Positions 24,545-34,489 of a DNA stretch of 64,000 nt are shown piece by piece. Within the stretch, counting starts at the first letter, position 1. Each line of letters starts with the position of its first letter. This stretch comes from an uncultured Luminiphilus sp. (GTDB lineage Bacteria; Pseudomonadota; Gammaproteobacteria; Pseudomonadales; Halieaceae). Under the pieces are notes generated by a model, which saw nothing but the letters and a program-made list of their open reading frames with translations, was not told the DNA's origin and made no database searches. The stretch spans positions 27,558 to 91,557 of the forward strand of contig CALSMP010000012.1 of the NCBI GenBank assembly GCA_943787485.1, written 5' to 3'. The position numbers were made by a program, and so were the translations under genes.

Positions 24545-27500
24545 TTGACCGCTCGCCAGTACCTTTGCCTTCTGTCGGGTGAGCCACTGTTTGACGTCAA
24601 ATCCGATCATATACAGCGCAGGTACCATCAGCAGGCTGACAAACAGTGCAAACAGCACACCAAAGGACAGCGACAACACAGCGGGCTTTAGGAATTCCGC
24701 GGTGGTGGACCGCTCCGCCATAATCGGAATCAAACCGACAAATGTCGTGATCGTTGTCAGCAGTATTGGACGGAATCGGTTAACAGCTGCATCCATAACC
24801 GCTTCATGGGAGGCCAAGCCGTCTCGTTCTCGTCGACGGATGTAGTCGACCAATACCAAGTTGTCGTTGACTACGACCCCGGCGGCAGCACCAATGCCAA
24901 AATATGAAAACAGGGCTAATGGCATATCAAAAATCAGGTGGCCAAAAACAGCCCCCATGAACCCGTAAGGGATCGCCGTCATGATCAGCAATGGCAGTGA
25001 ATAGGATTTGAACGCCACCGCGATCAGCGCATAGATAACAAAGAGCGCCACGGTGTAGAGCGCACCGATCTCGCTGAAAAATTGGGCCTCGGCTTCCTGT
25101 GTCCCCCCTTTGAGCACCTTGAGTCCGGGGTGCTCATCTAGCAGTGTAGGAATAAAAGTCTCGTTGACCGACCGGGAAATTTCACCCATGGCATCGCGCT
25201 CAACGTTCGCAACAACCCGAACCACACGCTCACCATTACGCCGATTGATTCGCTGCACGCCCTCACCAAAACTGACGTCGACCACAGATTGAAGAGGGAT
25301 GCTCCTGCCGTCAGGCATGCGCACCATAAAATCATCCAATGAAGAGAGCTGCTCCCGGGAGCTTCGCGGATAACGCACCATCACGCGAACATCGCCAAAC
25401 TCTCTCGGTAGTCGCTGGACCTCCTCGCCATAGTAGGCCTGACGCACTTGGCGTGAGACTTCACCTAGGGTAAGCCCCAGCTTTTCAGCACCGGGTTTTA
25501 ACGAGAACCTAAGCTCCCCCTGCTCGCCCTGCTGGTCATCGCGGATATAAAACGTCGACTCATAACCCCTAAGATGGAGTTGTAAATCCTCACTGGCCTT
25601 GCCGAGCGCTTCAAAATCATTGTGCTGGAGCAAAAAAGTGATAGTCGGATCACCCTCGTTAAGGGTGTAGTTCACTTTGATTTCGTCAGCATCGGGGACC
25701 TCCCCGACAAGCTCGCGTAGACGATCGGCAGCGGCCCGCGCACTCAGATCCCTGACTTCAGGGGGTGCCAGGCGGACAATGGCAATGACGCTGTCTCGCC
25801 GGGCCCGCGTGTACCAGCCCTCAATCAATTTTCCCGTACCCTCGCCGCTGCTGGCAGCACTCGACTCAACCTCTTCCATTAGCAATTTTTCAGCCTGCTG
25901 CAGCTGGTCCAACACCTGCAACGCGCGGTCATAAGGCGTGCCCGCTGGGAGTTTGACATCAATGTAGATTTGCTCATTCTCCACCTGAGGCATCCAAAAG
26001 AACTTTACCCAGCCGGTAGCAAATAACGTCACCGACAGCATGAAGCCCACGATGAAAACCATGGCGGTGGTGTAGCGACGCGCCACACACCGTCGGAGAA
26101 ATGGCTGATACACGTTTTTCGCAAAATCGAGAATGCCGTGGGAGAAATTACGCTGCCAAAGCGCGATACCACGCAAATTTTTACGCGGCGCTAAATGTCG
26201 CAGATGCGTGGGCAAAATCAGGAACGCCTCGATCAGCGACATCACTAGGGCGAGGGTAATCACGATCGACAGTTGACGGGTAATCTGGGCCTCTGTGCCG
26301 GAGACAAAAAGCCACGGTGCGAAGGCGACAATCGTTGTCAGCACAGCAAAAATTACTGGCCGAGCCACACTCATGGTGCCCTCAACGGCCGCCGCTTCCC
26401 CCGACAATCCCTCGTTGTGGGAATAGTGATGGATGCTCTCTCCGACAACGATCGCGTCGTCGACCACGATGCCCAAAACCAGCAAAAATGCAAACGTCGA
26501 TATCACGTTCAAAGAAACATCGTTGGCGGGAAGAAACGCAAACGCCCCAATAAAGGAAACGCCAATACCGGCTGTCACCCACAGTGCCACCCGGGGACGA
26601 GTCGTCAGTACCAACACCAAAAAGACCAACAGCAAGCCCAGTATCGAAGATTCCGCGATCAAGTCCATGCGGGAGGTATAGATGTCCGCGGAATCAAACC
26701 ACATCATCAGCTCAACCCCATCGGGAAGTTGAGCCTGAGTTTTCTCGATCCATCGCGCGGCTGATTCACTCGACTTTACAATCTGCATATCATCGGTGGT
26801 TTGAACCTGAAGCAACACCGCTGGTTTACCATTCAGGGTCGCCAGAATTTCGTTTTCCTCAAAGCCATCTGAAACACGACCGACGTCTCCCACCCGGATT
26901 CGCCCACCGTCTTGGGTCTGGCGCACGACGATGGATTCGAAATCAATTTGATCCTCTGCCAAATTGAGCACGCGAAGTTGAATATCACCCGTTGGCGTTT
27001 TGACCTGACCCGATGACATGTTGATCGAATTAGCACGCACCGCCAGCGCCACCTCCTCGAAGGTAAGTCCATAGCGGCGCATGGCACTCTCTGAGAGTTC
27101 AATCGTGACCTCTTCCTGTCGCGCCCCAAAGACCTCAACCCGAGCAATATATGGCTGGGCCGCAAAATCCTGGCGCAGATCTTGTGCTAGCCGGGTTAGC
27201 GCACGCTCCCCGATGTCACCCGCCACAGCAACACGAAGCATTTCCTGACGCCATTCAAATCGCCTTACCCGCGGATTTTCAATATCCCGCGGCAGAGACG
27301 TGATCGAATCGACCGCATTTTTGATATCGTTGGTGAAGCTGTTCAAGTCGACATTGGCATAGGATTCGACCGTCACTGAGCCAAAGCCCTCCCGAGCCTC
27401 GGCAGTGACACGGTAGACATTGGGCACTGTTTCAAGCGAATCCTCAATGCGCTGAATGACCTGTTGTTCCAACTCCTGCGGCGACGCCCCCTGCCAAGCA

Positions 27501-27649
27501 ACTTCCACCTGCACCAACGCCGGATTAACCGATGGAAACGCTTCTTTCTCGATATTTTTCAAGCCGAGCCAGCCGGAGATGATGATGCCGAGCATCAACA
27601 GATTCGCTGCTACTGGGTTTTTCACCCACCAAGCAATGAAGTTCCGCAT
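24515..27649 (-). CDS. RND efflux transporter permease (HAE1/AcrB-like)
   Basis: Inner-membrane proton-driven exporter, 1044 residues. N-terminal helix MRNFIAWWVKNPVAANLLML, two large periplasmic loops, and the proton-relay Asp pair in helix 4 within LGIVVDDAIVVGESIHHYSH. LVLVDYIRRRERDGLASHEAV near residue 950 is the repeated counterpart. It follows the adaptor gene by 11 bases; no outer-membrane channel gene or regulator lies next to it, so a shared TolC-like partner is likely. Substrate unknown. Confidence 0.93.
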   Translation of the reverse strand: MRNFIAWWVKNPVAANLLMLGIIISGWLGLKNIEKEAFPSVNPALVQVEVAWQGASPQELEQQVIQRIEDSLETVPNVYRVTAEAREGFGSVTVESYANVDLNSFTNDIKNAVDSITSLPRDIENPRVRRFEWRQEMLRVAVAGDIGERALTRLAQDLRQDFAAQPYIARVEVFGARQEEVTIELSESAMRRYGLTFEEVALAVRANSINMSSGQVKTPTGDIQLRVLNLAEDQIDFESIVVRQTQDGGRIRVGDVGRVSDGFEENEILATLNGKPAVLLQVQTTDDMQIVKSSESAARWIEKTQAQLPDGVELMMWFDSADIYTSRMDLIAESSILGLLLVFLVLVLTTRPRVALWVTAGIGVSFIGAFAFLPANDVSLNVISTFAFLLVLGIVVDDAIVVGESIHHYSHNEGLSGEAAAVEGTMSVARPVIFAVLTTIVAFAPWLFVSGTEAQITRQLSIVITLALVMSLIEAFLILPTHLRHLAPRKNLRGIALWQRNFSHGILDFAKNVYQPFLRRCVARRYTTAMVFIVGFMLSVTLFATGWVKFFWMPQVENEQIYIDVKLPAGTPYDRALQVLDQLQQAEKLLMEEVESSAASSGEGTGKLIEGWYTRARRDSVIAIVRLAPPEVRDLSARAAADRLRELVGEVPDADEIKVNYTLNEGDPTITFLLQHNDFEALGKASEDLQLHLRGYESTFYIRDDQQGEQGELRFSLKPGAEKLGLTLGEVSRQVRQAYYGEEVQRLPREFGDVRVMVRYPRSSREQLSSLDDFMVRMPDGRSIPLQSVVDVSFGEGVQRINRRNGERVVRVVANVERDAMGEISRSVNETFIPTLLDEHPGLKVLKGGTQEAEAQFFSEIGALYTVALFVIYALIAVAFKSYSLPLLIMTAIPYGFMGAVFGHLIFDMPLALFSYFGIGAAAGVVVNDNLVLVDYIRRRERDGLASHEAVMDAAVNRFRPILLTTITTFVGLIPIMAERSTTAEFLKPAVLSLSFGVLFALFVSLLMVPALYMIGFDVKQWLTRQKAKVLASGQSPDPVHESL

Positions 27650-27660
27650 AGCCTGGTCCC

Positions 27661-28854
27661 TCAGTTAGCCAGCGTGTCGCCGGCACCCACATCGGATGAC
27701 AGCGTATCGATGGCTTCTAGGCGCATACCAGGAATGGGGTTTCGAATAGCCGAGACGATCACCGCCTCGTTGACCGCCACACCGGACTCGAGAATAGCCT
27801 CATTACCGCCGCGGTGAATCACATTGGCCTGTCTGATTTCAAGAAGCCCCTCCTCGTTGAGGATGAAGACCCTGTCACCGGCACGAAGTCCGGCCTCGGG
27901 GATGCTGATGACGTTTTCAACAATACGCCCCGCAATTTGGGCGTCGACAAACAGGCCGACTGCAAGAGGCATCGCTTGCATAGCGCCTTGCTCCGGGTAG
28001 GGATTCTCGACTTCAGCCGTGGCGTAGATCACGCGAGTGGTGGGATCAATCGACGCATCAAGCCGAGTCACTCTACCCGACCATCGGTAGTGCTCACCGG
28101 CGACTTGTGCGGACAGATCCACGGCGAGCCCTGCCGATGGCGCGGCGGAATAGCCGATAGGGACCCCCAATGCAGCCAGCTGGGTATCGGTCAGCGGTAG
28201 CCGAATTTCAACTCGGTCGGTGCCGAACGCTCTTGCAACGACCTTCCCAGGCGTGACGTATTGTCCCAAATCAACCGTGGTGGCTGACAGTCTGCCCCGA
28301 AAAGGAAGCCCTATCTTCGTCCGTGAAAGATTGGTTTTCGCCAGGGACAGAACGGCGTCGGCGGCTGCCAACGCGGCTTCGGCGCGAGCGACCTGTGGCT
28401 CCTTTAGCGCCAGTGGCGAGGGATTTTTAACCCCTTTGAGCTGCTGTCTTGCCACATCAGCATCGGCAAGAGCCGTTTCGAGATCGACGCTGGCGGCGGC
28501 GCGTCGTGCCTCTGCCTCGGTAAGCGCTGACAGATAGTCCGCGTCCTCAATCGACAGTAGAATTTCACCCGCCTCGAATCGACCGCCCTCAACAAATTCT
28601 TGAGATACGTCCGCTACTCGCCCAGCGACTTGCGCCACGACATCGGTCTGGATATTCGGCCTCACTTCACCGTAGGTATCAACGCGAAGCTGGGTGACCA
28701 CGAGCGCGGCGGTGGCAATATGAACCCGCCCCGGCCGAGGCAGCTCTGAAGCGGCCTCTGGCTTTGGTTTCAGCGCGATCAGCACCGCCATGATCGCGAT
28801 ACCGACAGCCAATACCCCCAGCGGCAGACTCGCTCGCTTCAATCCCTGTAACAT
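27661..28854 (-). CDS. RND efflux periplasmic adaptor (membrane fusion protein)
   Basis: 397 residues linking the inner-membrane pump to an outer-membrane channel. N-terminal anchor helix (SLPLGVLAVGIAIMAVLIALK), then a lipoyl/barrel-sandwich part (GEVRPNIQTDVVAQVAGRV), an alpha-hairpin rich in Ala/Glu and a beta-barrel ending in VSIPEAGLRAGDRVFIL. The frame is open to 28965; the ATG at 28854 is chosen because CAGGGAG sits 6-12 bases before it. First gene of the adaptor-pump pair. Confidence 0.92.
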   Translation of the reverse strand: MLQGLKRASLPLGVLAVGIAIMAVLIALKPKPEAASELPRPGRVHIATAALVVTQLRVDTYGEVRPNIQTDVVAQVAGRVADVSQEFVEGGRFEAGEILLSIEDADYLSALTEAEARRAAASVDLETALADADVARQQLKGVKNPSPLALKEPQVARAEAALAAADAVLSLAKTNLSRTKIGLPFRGRLSATTVDLGQYVTPGKVVARAFGTDRVEIRLPLTDTQLAALGVPIGYSAAPSAGLAVDLSAQVAGEHYRWSGRVTRLDASIDPTTRVIYATAEVENPYPEQGAMQAMPLAVGLFVDAQIAGRIVENVISIPEAGLRAGDRVFILNEEGLLEIRQANVIHRGGNEAILESGVAVNEAVIVSAIRNPIPGMRLEAIDTLSSDVGAGDTLAN

Positions 28855-29061
28855 ATCGACTCCCTGTCTCATTTCGCCATAGTCCGCTACTTCCTGCGAC
28901 GGCTTCCTGCAACCGAATTGTTGCCGCCGAGCCCCACAGACGCAGCATCGGCATACATAAACCACTGATAAGTTTATCAGCTAACAGCGGAGGCATGACG
29001 CTGACGGGCCCTCTTTTGATGCAATTGACGAATATTTCCAGAAACTGGCGCCCTTTTGGGC

Positions 29062-29089
29062 AAAAAAAAAGCCCGCAGCGCGGGCTTTT
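29062..29089 (-). terminator. Rho-independent terminator after the SYLF-domain gene
   Basis: A perfect 6-bp stem GCCCGC/GCGGGC with a 3-base loop, flanked by a run of nine A on one side and four T on the other. Read leftward (minus strand) it ends in nine T, a strong terminator 18 bases after the stop of the gene at 29107-29715. Confidence 0.9.
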
Positions 29090-29106
29090 CGCTGCGCTCT
29101 CGCTGG

Positions 29107-29715
29107 TCAGAAAGGCGCGTAGCTGAACTTTTGGCCTCCTAAGGTGGCTTCGTACATTAATCCACCCTTGGCTATCGTGAAGATAGCCATACCACGCTTG
29201 TACCCACCACTGGCTACATCTGCGTCATTCTTTCCCGCGGACACATTGGTTCCAGCACCCGTGCCCCCTGCCTCGGCTCCAGCCGCCGCGGTCAGCGCCA
29301 CCGCCGTCGCTTGAGCGCCGAATTCAAAATTACCGCTAATGAACTCATCGAGAGCTCGCTTGTCTTCAAAGAGAATAAGCTGGCTATAGGCTTGCCCGCC
29401 AAGCTGAAAGCCGTAGGTGATCTGCGTCATCTTGGTTTCACCGATCGCCTTGCCCTTTTCATACACATGGCCCGAGCCATGTGCACCACCGATGCCAATG
29501 CCGCCTTTTCCAATAGTTGGAAACACCGCATAGCCATATGCATCCTCGAGCATCGCTCCCGCCCCGGCCTGTCGAAACGTTTTGATTGTGGCCGCATCTT
29601 TCTCCCGGACTGATTCATCCGCCGCCGATACCACCGCGGCAAACATAGTCACCGCAACTAACAACCCCAGCGGCGCTGCAACTGCTTTAAAAAAACCTGT
29701 CACTGCTTGTTTCAT
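29107..29715 (-). CDS. SYLF/YSC84-domain lipid-binding protein, secreted
   Basis: 202 residues with a Sec signal peptide (residues 1-31, ending AAVVSAADES). The mature part shows EDAYGYAVFPTIGKGGIGIGGAHGSG, VYEKGKAIGETKMTQITYGFQLGGQAYS and FEFGAQATAVALTAAAGAEAG, the pattern of bacterial YSC84-related (SYLF) proteins. These are thought to bind lipids and are probably periplasmic. The ending GGLMYEATLGGQKFSYAPF also fits. Monocistronic: its own terminator lies downstream and folE diverges upstream. Function is not known. Confidence 0.88.
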   Translation of the reverse strand: MKQAVTGFFKAVAAPLGLLVAVTMFAAVVSAADESVREKDAATIKTFRQAGAGAMLEDAYGYAVFPTIGKGGIGIGGAHGSGHVYEKGKAIGETKMTQITYGFQLGGQAYSQLILFEDKRALDEFISGNFEFGAQATAVALTAAAGAEAGGTGAGTNVSAGKNDADVASGGYKRGMAIFTIAKGGLMYEATLGGQKFSYAPF

Positions 29716-29797
29716 GGTTCCTACCCCTCTGATCTATAAATAAATCCAGCATTGATTGGTACCCGTAAAGATAACCATATAGCAGGGAGATATCGCA

Positions 29798-30499
29798 ATG
29801 TTGGGCCGTACTCAAGAAACGACAATCAATACATCGCAGCAAACAGTATCATTCGCCCGCCCCATCAGCGCCGAAGCTCTCAAAGTCAGGGACGTCCTAT
29901 TGGCGAGAGGTTTAGAAACGCCGTTGATCGAGAATGGCTTATCGCGTGAACAAAAGCTTCATGCCATTCGACAGGCATTTACTGACATCGCAGAGGCTTT
30001 GGGTCTCGATCTTACCGACGACAGCCTGCAGGACACGCCAAAGCGCATCGCAAAGATGTACGTGGATGAGATTTTTAGCGGTCTGGATTACGGTCACTTC
30101 CCAAAAATCTCCGTGATTGAAAACAAGATGCAGGTCGATGAAATGGTGCTGGTTGATCAAATTGATCTCACCTCCACCTGCGAGCATCACTTTGTGACGA
30201 TCGACGGCACCGCGCGCGTTGCCTACCTGCCCGCAAAAAAAATTATTGGGCTCAGCAAAATCAACCGAATCGTCCGCTTTTTTGCCCAGCGCCCCCAAGT
30301 CCAAGAGCGGCTTACCCAACAGACCTTGGTCGCGCTACAAACGCTTCTAGAAACCGACGATGTGGCTGTATCGATCGACGCAACCCACTACTGCGTGAAA
30401 GCAAGAGGTGTCATGGATAGCAACAGCTCAACCCGCACAACGGCACTGGGCGGCGTATTCAAAAACGACCCGGCTGCGCGCACGGAGTTTTTGCGCTAG
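29798..30499 (+). CDS. folE: GTP cyclohydrolase I
   Basis: First enzyme of folate (tetrahydropterin) synthesis: GTP to dihydroneopterin triphosphate. 233 residues. Zinc-ligand stretch [22 protein letters not shown] and the second Cys in [19 protein letters not shown] are intact, as is [33 protein letters not shown] ribosome binding site lies before the ATG. Folate supply is relevant to the sarcosine oxidase in this window, which needs THF, but that link is only contextual. Confidence 0.97.
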   Translation: MLGRTQETTINTSQQTVSFARPISAEALKVRDVLLARGLETPLIENGLSREQKLHAIRQAFTDIAEALGLDLTDDSLQDTPKRIAKMYVDEIFSGLDYGHFPKISVIENKMQVDEMVLVDQIDLTSTCEHHFVTIDGTARVAYLPAKKIIGLSKINRIVRFFAQRPQVQERLTQQTLVALQTLLETDDVAVSIDATHYCVKARGVMDSNSSTRTTALGGVFKNDPAARTEFLR

Positions 30500-30508
30500 C
30501 CAACACCA

Positions 30509-31219
30509 TTACCAAGGAATCGGCTCCCCCGCCCAATCGAGATAGCTCAGACGGCCGTCCGTCTCGATGGTGTCAAGGATCGTACTCAATTGATCGGCGA
30601 CAAACTTGGGCGTGAACAATTTATCCGCGGGCACGCCGCGCTGAAAGGGTTTGGACAGCGGCGTGTCCGTGGTCCCAGGGTGAAACGCAATGAGTTTGAG
30701 GCTCCTGTTCACCCGGTGTAGTTCGATCGCGGCACACTGCAGCATCATATTGAGCGCACTCTTACTCGCGCGGTAACTGTACCAGCCGCCTAGGCGGTTA
30801 TCGCCAATGCTCCCCACCCGCGCGGACAGCACCGCGACTCTGGGTCTACTGACATTTTTCAGCTGAGACTCAAAGGCCGCCAACGCAAGCATCGGCAGCA
30901 CGGTGTTGATTTCCAACACCCGTGCCATGGCGGTACGGGACAGCTGACGCAGCGCACGCTCCGGGCGAAATCCGTCGCCCTGTAACACGCCGTTGGTAAT
31001 AACAAGACGCGAGAGCTCTCCCGGCGCCGCAGCGATGCCAGCTGATATCTGGGCCAATGACTCGTCGCTGTAATCGCTTTGCCATCCCTGCCACGATGAA
31101 TCGATTGAGGTGTCGCGTGACACCACGTGGACATCGTAATGTCCACTTTGCTGCCACTTATCGGCGAGCGCCACCCCAATGCCACCGGCACCGATAATAA
31201 CGGCCTTCTGCGCCATCAT
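30509..31219 (-). CDS. SDR-family oxidoreductase (C-factor/CsgA-like)
   Basis: 236-residue NAD(P)-binding Rossmann protein. Glycine motif VIIGAGGIGVALADK at the N-terminus, a RLVITNGVLQGDG segment replacing the usual NNAG, and active-site YSYRASKSALNMMLQ (Tyr-x3-Lys). The ending FHPGTTDTPLSKPFQ...LSYLDWAGEPIPW matches short SDRs annotated as C-factor or cell-cell signalling proteins. Substrate unknown. Sits 7 bases after the convergent-free end of the ggt gene on the same strand, downstream order ggt then this gene being broken by direction: ggt is upstream of nothing here, so operon status is uncertain. Confidence 0.82.
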   Translation of the reverse strand: MMAQKAVIIGAGGIGVALADKWQQSGHYDVHVVSRDTSIDSSWQGWQSDYSDESLAQISAGIAAAPGELSRLVITNGVLQGDGFRPERALRQLSRTAMARVLEINTVLPMLALAAFESQLKNVSRPRVAVLSARVGSIGDNRLGGWYSYRASKSALNMMLQCAAIELHRVNRSLKLIAFHPGTTDTPLSKPFQRGVPADKLFTPKFVADQLSTILDTIETDGRLSYLDWAGEPIPW

Positions 31220-31226
31220 TCGTCTG

Positions 31227-33008
31227 CTACCAGCCCACTACCGTGCCGTCTTTGCGCATTTCGGTGGCTCCGACGTAAACCCCGGTTTTTTCATCTCGCT
31301 GAATAGCCTGATAACCACCGAACATCACCCCAGTGGCGTTAACCTCGACGTTGTGACCCAGTTTTTGCAGTGCCTCAACGGTCGCCGTGGGGACACCAGG
31401 CTCAAGGTAAACCGTGCCGTAATGGTCAGGATCGCCCCCGTCAGGGCTGGCACCACCGTCGTGGAGAAAGCGTGCCGCATCGCCGGCTTCCTGCACGTTC
31501 ATGTCAAAATCAACCATGTTGATCAGCACCTGCACGTGACCCTGAGGCTGCATACCGCCTCCCATGAGACCAAAGCTCATCCACGGCTTGCCCTCCCGCG
31601 TGGCGAAGGCTGGAATAATGGTGTGGAAAGGCCGCTTACCGGGCGCGTAGACATTCGGATGGTCGGGATTCAACGAAAACAGCTCCCCCCGGTCCTGCAG
31701 CATAAACCCTAAGCCTGTGGGTACCAGACCCGAACCCATACCCCGGTAATTCGATTGAATCAGCGAGACCATCATGCCATCTTTATCCGCCACCGTGAGG
31801 TAGGTGGTATCCCCCTCTCCCTCGAGCGGCGCTGCGAGCTCCGTTGGCGACAAGACCTGTTCGGGATTAATTCGCGCATACTGGACCGCTGCATATTCAT
31901 CCGACAGCAGATAATCCAGCGGTATCTCGGCGAAGTCCGGGTCGGCAAAGGTTTGAGCCATCGCCTCAAAAGCCAGCCGCTTGGACTCGACCAAGAGATG
32001 GAAGAGCCCCACCGAGCCCCGTTCATAGTTTCGGACATCGGTCTGCTTCAAGATATTCAGCATCATCAGCGCTGCAAATCCCTGACCATTGGGGGGTAAC
32101 TCCCACAGCGTCACCCCGTGGTACTCAACCCCACGTGGCTCGACCCACTCGCCCCGATGCGCCGCCAGATCTTTGGCACTCAGCGGGGCACCAATGGCCG
32201 AGAAGTACGCCGCTAACTCTTTACCTACCGTGCCCGCGTAAAAGCCGTCGCGTCCCTCCTCTGCCAGCACCGATAGGGTGTTGGCTAGATCGGGATTCCT
32301 GAACACATCCCCGGGTAAAGGCGCAGCACCGGCAGGAAAGTAGAGCGCCATGGCGTTGTCGAGCTCTTCAATCATCGGGGACCGTTGTTCAAAGCGGCTG
32401 AGATTGGCCGCGAATCCCGCGGCAATCACAGGCGTCATCGGGAAGCCTTGATCGGCATAGCGAATCGCCGGCGCCAACACCGACGCCATGGGCAGGGAGC
32501 CCCAGCGGTCATGCAGTGCAAACCAACCATCCACCGTGCCGGGCACCGTCACCGGCAGGGACCCATGCGAAGGGATGCCGGTATAGTCGGCGTCGAGTTT
32601 GCCCGCTCGCTTCATGGCGTCAATTCGCGCGAGCAAATCATCGAGGGTCTGATTCGAGGGGCTTCTGCCCGACCCGTTGTAACCGAATAACTGACCGGCC
32701 TTTGGATCCCAGACGATGGCGAACAAATCGCCGCCAATACCGTTGCCTGTGGGCTCCATCAGTCCGAGTGCGGCATTGGCTGCAATCGCCGCGTCGACGG
32801 CACTGCCACCTGCCTTGAGAACGTCGATCGCTATCTGGGAGGCAAGGGGGTGCGCCGTGGCGGCCATCCCATCGCGCGCATAGACCGGACTGCGAGACCA
32901 ATCCTGCCCCACCGGTCGCGCCCCGGGGCCCAAAGTTTGGGCAAGTGCCTGACTGCCAACCATCATAAAACACACCCCCGCGACCAATTTTTGTAGCAAC
33001 GAAACCAT
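31227..33008 (-). CDS. ggt: Gamma-glutamyltransferase (glutathione hydrolase)
   Basis: Periplasmic N-terminal nucleophile enzyme that cleaves gamma-glutamyl bonds such as glutathione. 593 residues from the ATG at 33008, which starts a signal peptide (MVSLLQKLVAGVCFMMVGSQ, cleaved after ALA). Seen: VYARDGMAATAHPLASQIA, PTGNGIGGDLFAIVWD, and the autoprocessing site in GEGDTTYLTVADKDG, where the Thr of the DTTY element begins the small subunit. SLIQSNYRGMGSGLVP and GLMGGGMQPQGHVQVLINM follow. The reading frame is open to 33113 but without a signal. The SDR at 30509 lies downstream on the same strand. Confidence 0.92.
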   Translation of the reverse strand: MVSLLQKLVAGVCFMMVGSQALAQTLGPGARPVGQDWSRSPVYARDGMAATAHPLASQIAIDVLKAGGSAVDAAIAANAALGLMEPTGNGIGGDLFAIVWDPKAGQLFGYNGSGRSPSNQTLDDLLARIDAMKRAGKLDADYTGIPSHGSLPVTVPGTVDGWFALHDRWGSLPMASVLAPAIRYADQGFPMTPVIAAGFAANLSRFEQRSPMIEELDNAMALYFPAGAAPLPGDVFRNPDLANTLSVLAEEGRDGFYAGTVGKELAAYFSAIGAPLSAKDLAAHRGEWVEPRGVEYHGVTLWELPPNGQGFAALMMLNILKQTDVRNYERGSVGLFHLLVESKRLAFEAMAQTFADPDFAEIPLDYLLSDEYAAVQYARINPEQVLSPTELAAPLEGEGDTTYLTVADKDGMMVSLIQSNYRGMGSGLVPTGLGFMLQDRGELFSLNPDHPNVYAPGKRPFHTIIPAFATREGKPWMSFGLMGGGMQPQGHVQVLINMVDFDMNVQEAGDAARFLHDGGASPDGGDPDHYGTVYLEPGVPTATVEALQKLGHNVEVNATGVMFGGYQAIQRDEKTGVYVGATEMRKDGTVVGW

Positions 33009-33131
33009 GAACAAACCCTCGCGCCACTGGCGCCATGCAAGTAAGTGGGTCACCCTAGCGCGAGTCAGAGGCCCGCGACAATCTCCCGGGACACAAACAA
33101 ACCGAACACCCAAGTGACAGAGCGCTTATAT

Positions 33132-34025
33132 ATGATTGAGCATACCCCTTTACAGGTCGCCTTCATCGGTCTCGGCACCATGGGCTTTCCCATGGCCGGC
33201 CATTTGAGTGAACGGGGTCATCGGGTAGTCGTGTACAACCGAAATCCGGAAAAAGCTGTTGACTGGCGGAATCTGCACAATGGCGACGTCGCCGCTACCC
33301 CCGCAGAGGCCGCCGCCAACGCGGACATTGTGATGATGTGCGTTGGTAATGACAACGACGTCAAGGAAGTTGCTCTAGGACCCCAGGGTGCACTGCAAGG
33401 CATGAGCACCGACACCATTCTCATTGACCACACGACCACCTCGGAGAAAGTCGCCATTGAGCTTGCGGGCGCCTGCGCCGAAGGCGGCATTGCCTTCCTT
33501 GACGCGCCGGTATCGGGAGGTCAGGCGGGCGCCGAAAATGGTCAATTGACCATCATGGTCGGCGGCGAGGAGGACTCACTGCAACTCGCCATGCCGGCAT
33601 TGAATTGCTATGCCAAGCGGGTTGAGCGAATCGGCTCTACTGGCAGCGGGCAGCTGGCAAAAATGATGAATCAAATTTGCATTGCCGGGGTTGTACAGGG
33701 CCTATCGGAGGCTTTGTATTTCGGCGAACAAGCGGGCCTCGATTGCGAAGCGGTAATACGCGCAATCTCCCAAGGCGCGGCGCAGAGTTGGCAGATGGAA
33801 AATCGCTACCAAACAATGCTGGCGGGGGATTTTAATTTTGGTTTTGCCGTGGACTGGATGCGCAAGGATCTGGGCATTACCTTAAGCGCGGCAGACGCGA
33901 TTGACGTGTCTTTACCACTCACTACACTGGTGGACAGTTTTTACGGCGATGTCCAGGCGGTGGGCGGCGGCCGCTGGGATACCTCGAGCCTTATCGAGCG
34001 ACTGCGACGACTCGATAAGCGTTGA
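33132..34025 (+). CDS. NAD(P)-dependent beta-hydroxyacid dehydrogenase (3-hydroxyisobutyrate dehydrogenase family)
   Basis: 297 residues. N-terminal Rossmann motif VAFIGLGTMGFPMAGHLSERGH, substrate motif FLDAPVSGGQAGAENGQLTIMVGG, and catalytic lysine stretch GSGQLAKMMNQICIAGVVQGL are diagnostic of the family (3-hydroxyisobutyrate, tartronate semialdehyde or glyoxylate reductases). Exact substrate cannot be set from sequence. The ATG at 33132 aligns with the family; the frame is open to 33045 inside the divergent region with ggt. Confidence 0.88.
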   Translation: MIEHTPLQVAFIGLGTMGFPMAGHLSERGHRVVVYNRNPEKAVDWRNLHNGDVAATPAEAAANADIVMMCVGNDNDVKEVALGPQGALQGMSTDTILIDHTTTSEKVAIELAGACAEGGIAFLDAPVSGGQAGAENGQLTIMVGGEEDSLQLAMPALNCYAKRVERIGSTGSGQLAKMMNQICIAGVVQGLSEALYFGEQAGLDCEAVIRAISQGAAQSWQMENRYQTMLAGDFNFGFAVDWMRKDLGITLSAADAIDVSLPLTTLVDSFYGDVQAVGGGRWDTSSLIERLRRLDKR

Positions 34026-34084
34026 TCCCGGTGCAAGCCAAGCGCGGTTAACTGACACAAACTTCCAACCATTGAGAGCATTTG

Positions 34085-34489
34085 ATGACTGATCAAAAAA
34101 TCACCACCCATCATGGCGGCTGCCACTGCGGCGCAGTGACGTGGTCAATTGAAGCCCCGTCAGCCATTCACACCCACACCTGTAACTGCTCCATTTGTGA
34201 CATCCAGCATTATCAACACCTCATTGTGCCCAAATCGCGCTTCACCTTACTGACCGGCGAGGAGGATTTGAGTCTTTACACCTATGGCTCTGGCTTGGCA
34301 CAACACTACTTTTGCAAGCACTGCGGCGTGAAGTCTTTCTACGTGCCGCGATCTAACCCAGACGGCGTCAGCGTGCACGCCCGCTGCATTGATCCCGCGA
34401 CTCTGAGTGCCATTGACGACGAGCCTTTTGATGGTCGGAACTGGGAAAAAAACGCCGCCTCCCTCGCCCATCTGTCCCGCGATGACTGA
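34085..34489 (+). CDS. GFA-family (glutathione-dependent formaldehyde-activating-like) zinc protein
   Basis: 134 residues with the full Cys pattern of the GFA/CENP-V fold: GGCHCGAVTW, TCNCSICD and HYFCKHCGVKSFYVPRS. The family holds two zinc ions and binds glutathione adducts in some members; most are uncharacterised. Starts at ATG 34085 (a TTG is one codon earlier). Overlaps the following YcgN-type gene by 8 bases. Confidence 0.85.
   Translation: MTDQKITTHHGGCHCGAVTWSIEAPSAIHTHTCNCSICDIQHYQHLIVPKSRFTLLTGEEDLSLYTYGSGLAQHYFCKHCGVKSFYVPRSNPDGVSVHARCIDPATLSAIDDEPFDGRNWEKNAASLAHLSRDD

Noticed and set aside
26273..26764. Open frame of 163 codons on the plus strand
   Set aside because: Antisense to the RND pump gene, with composition expected from a shadow frame.
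28855..28965. N-terminal extension of the RND adaptor
   Set aside because: Cys-rich sequence without family similarity; a good ribosome binding site supports the 28854 start.
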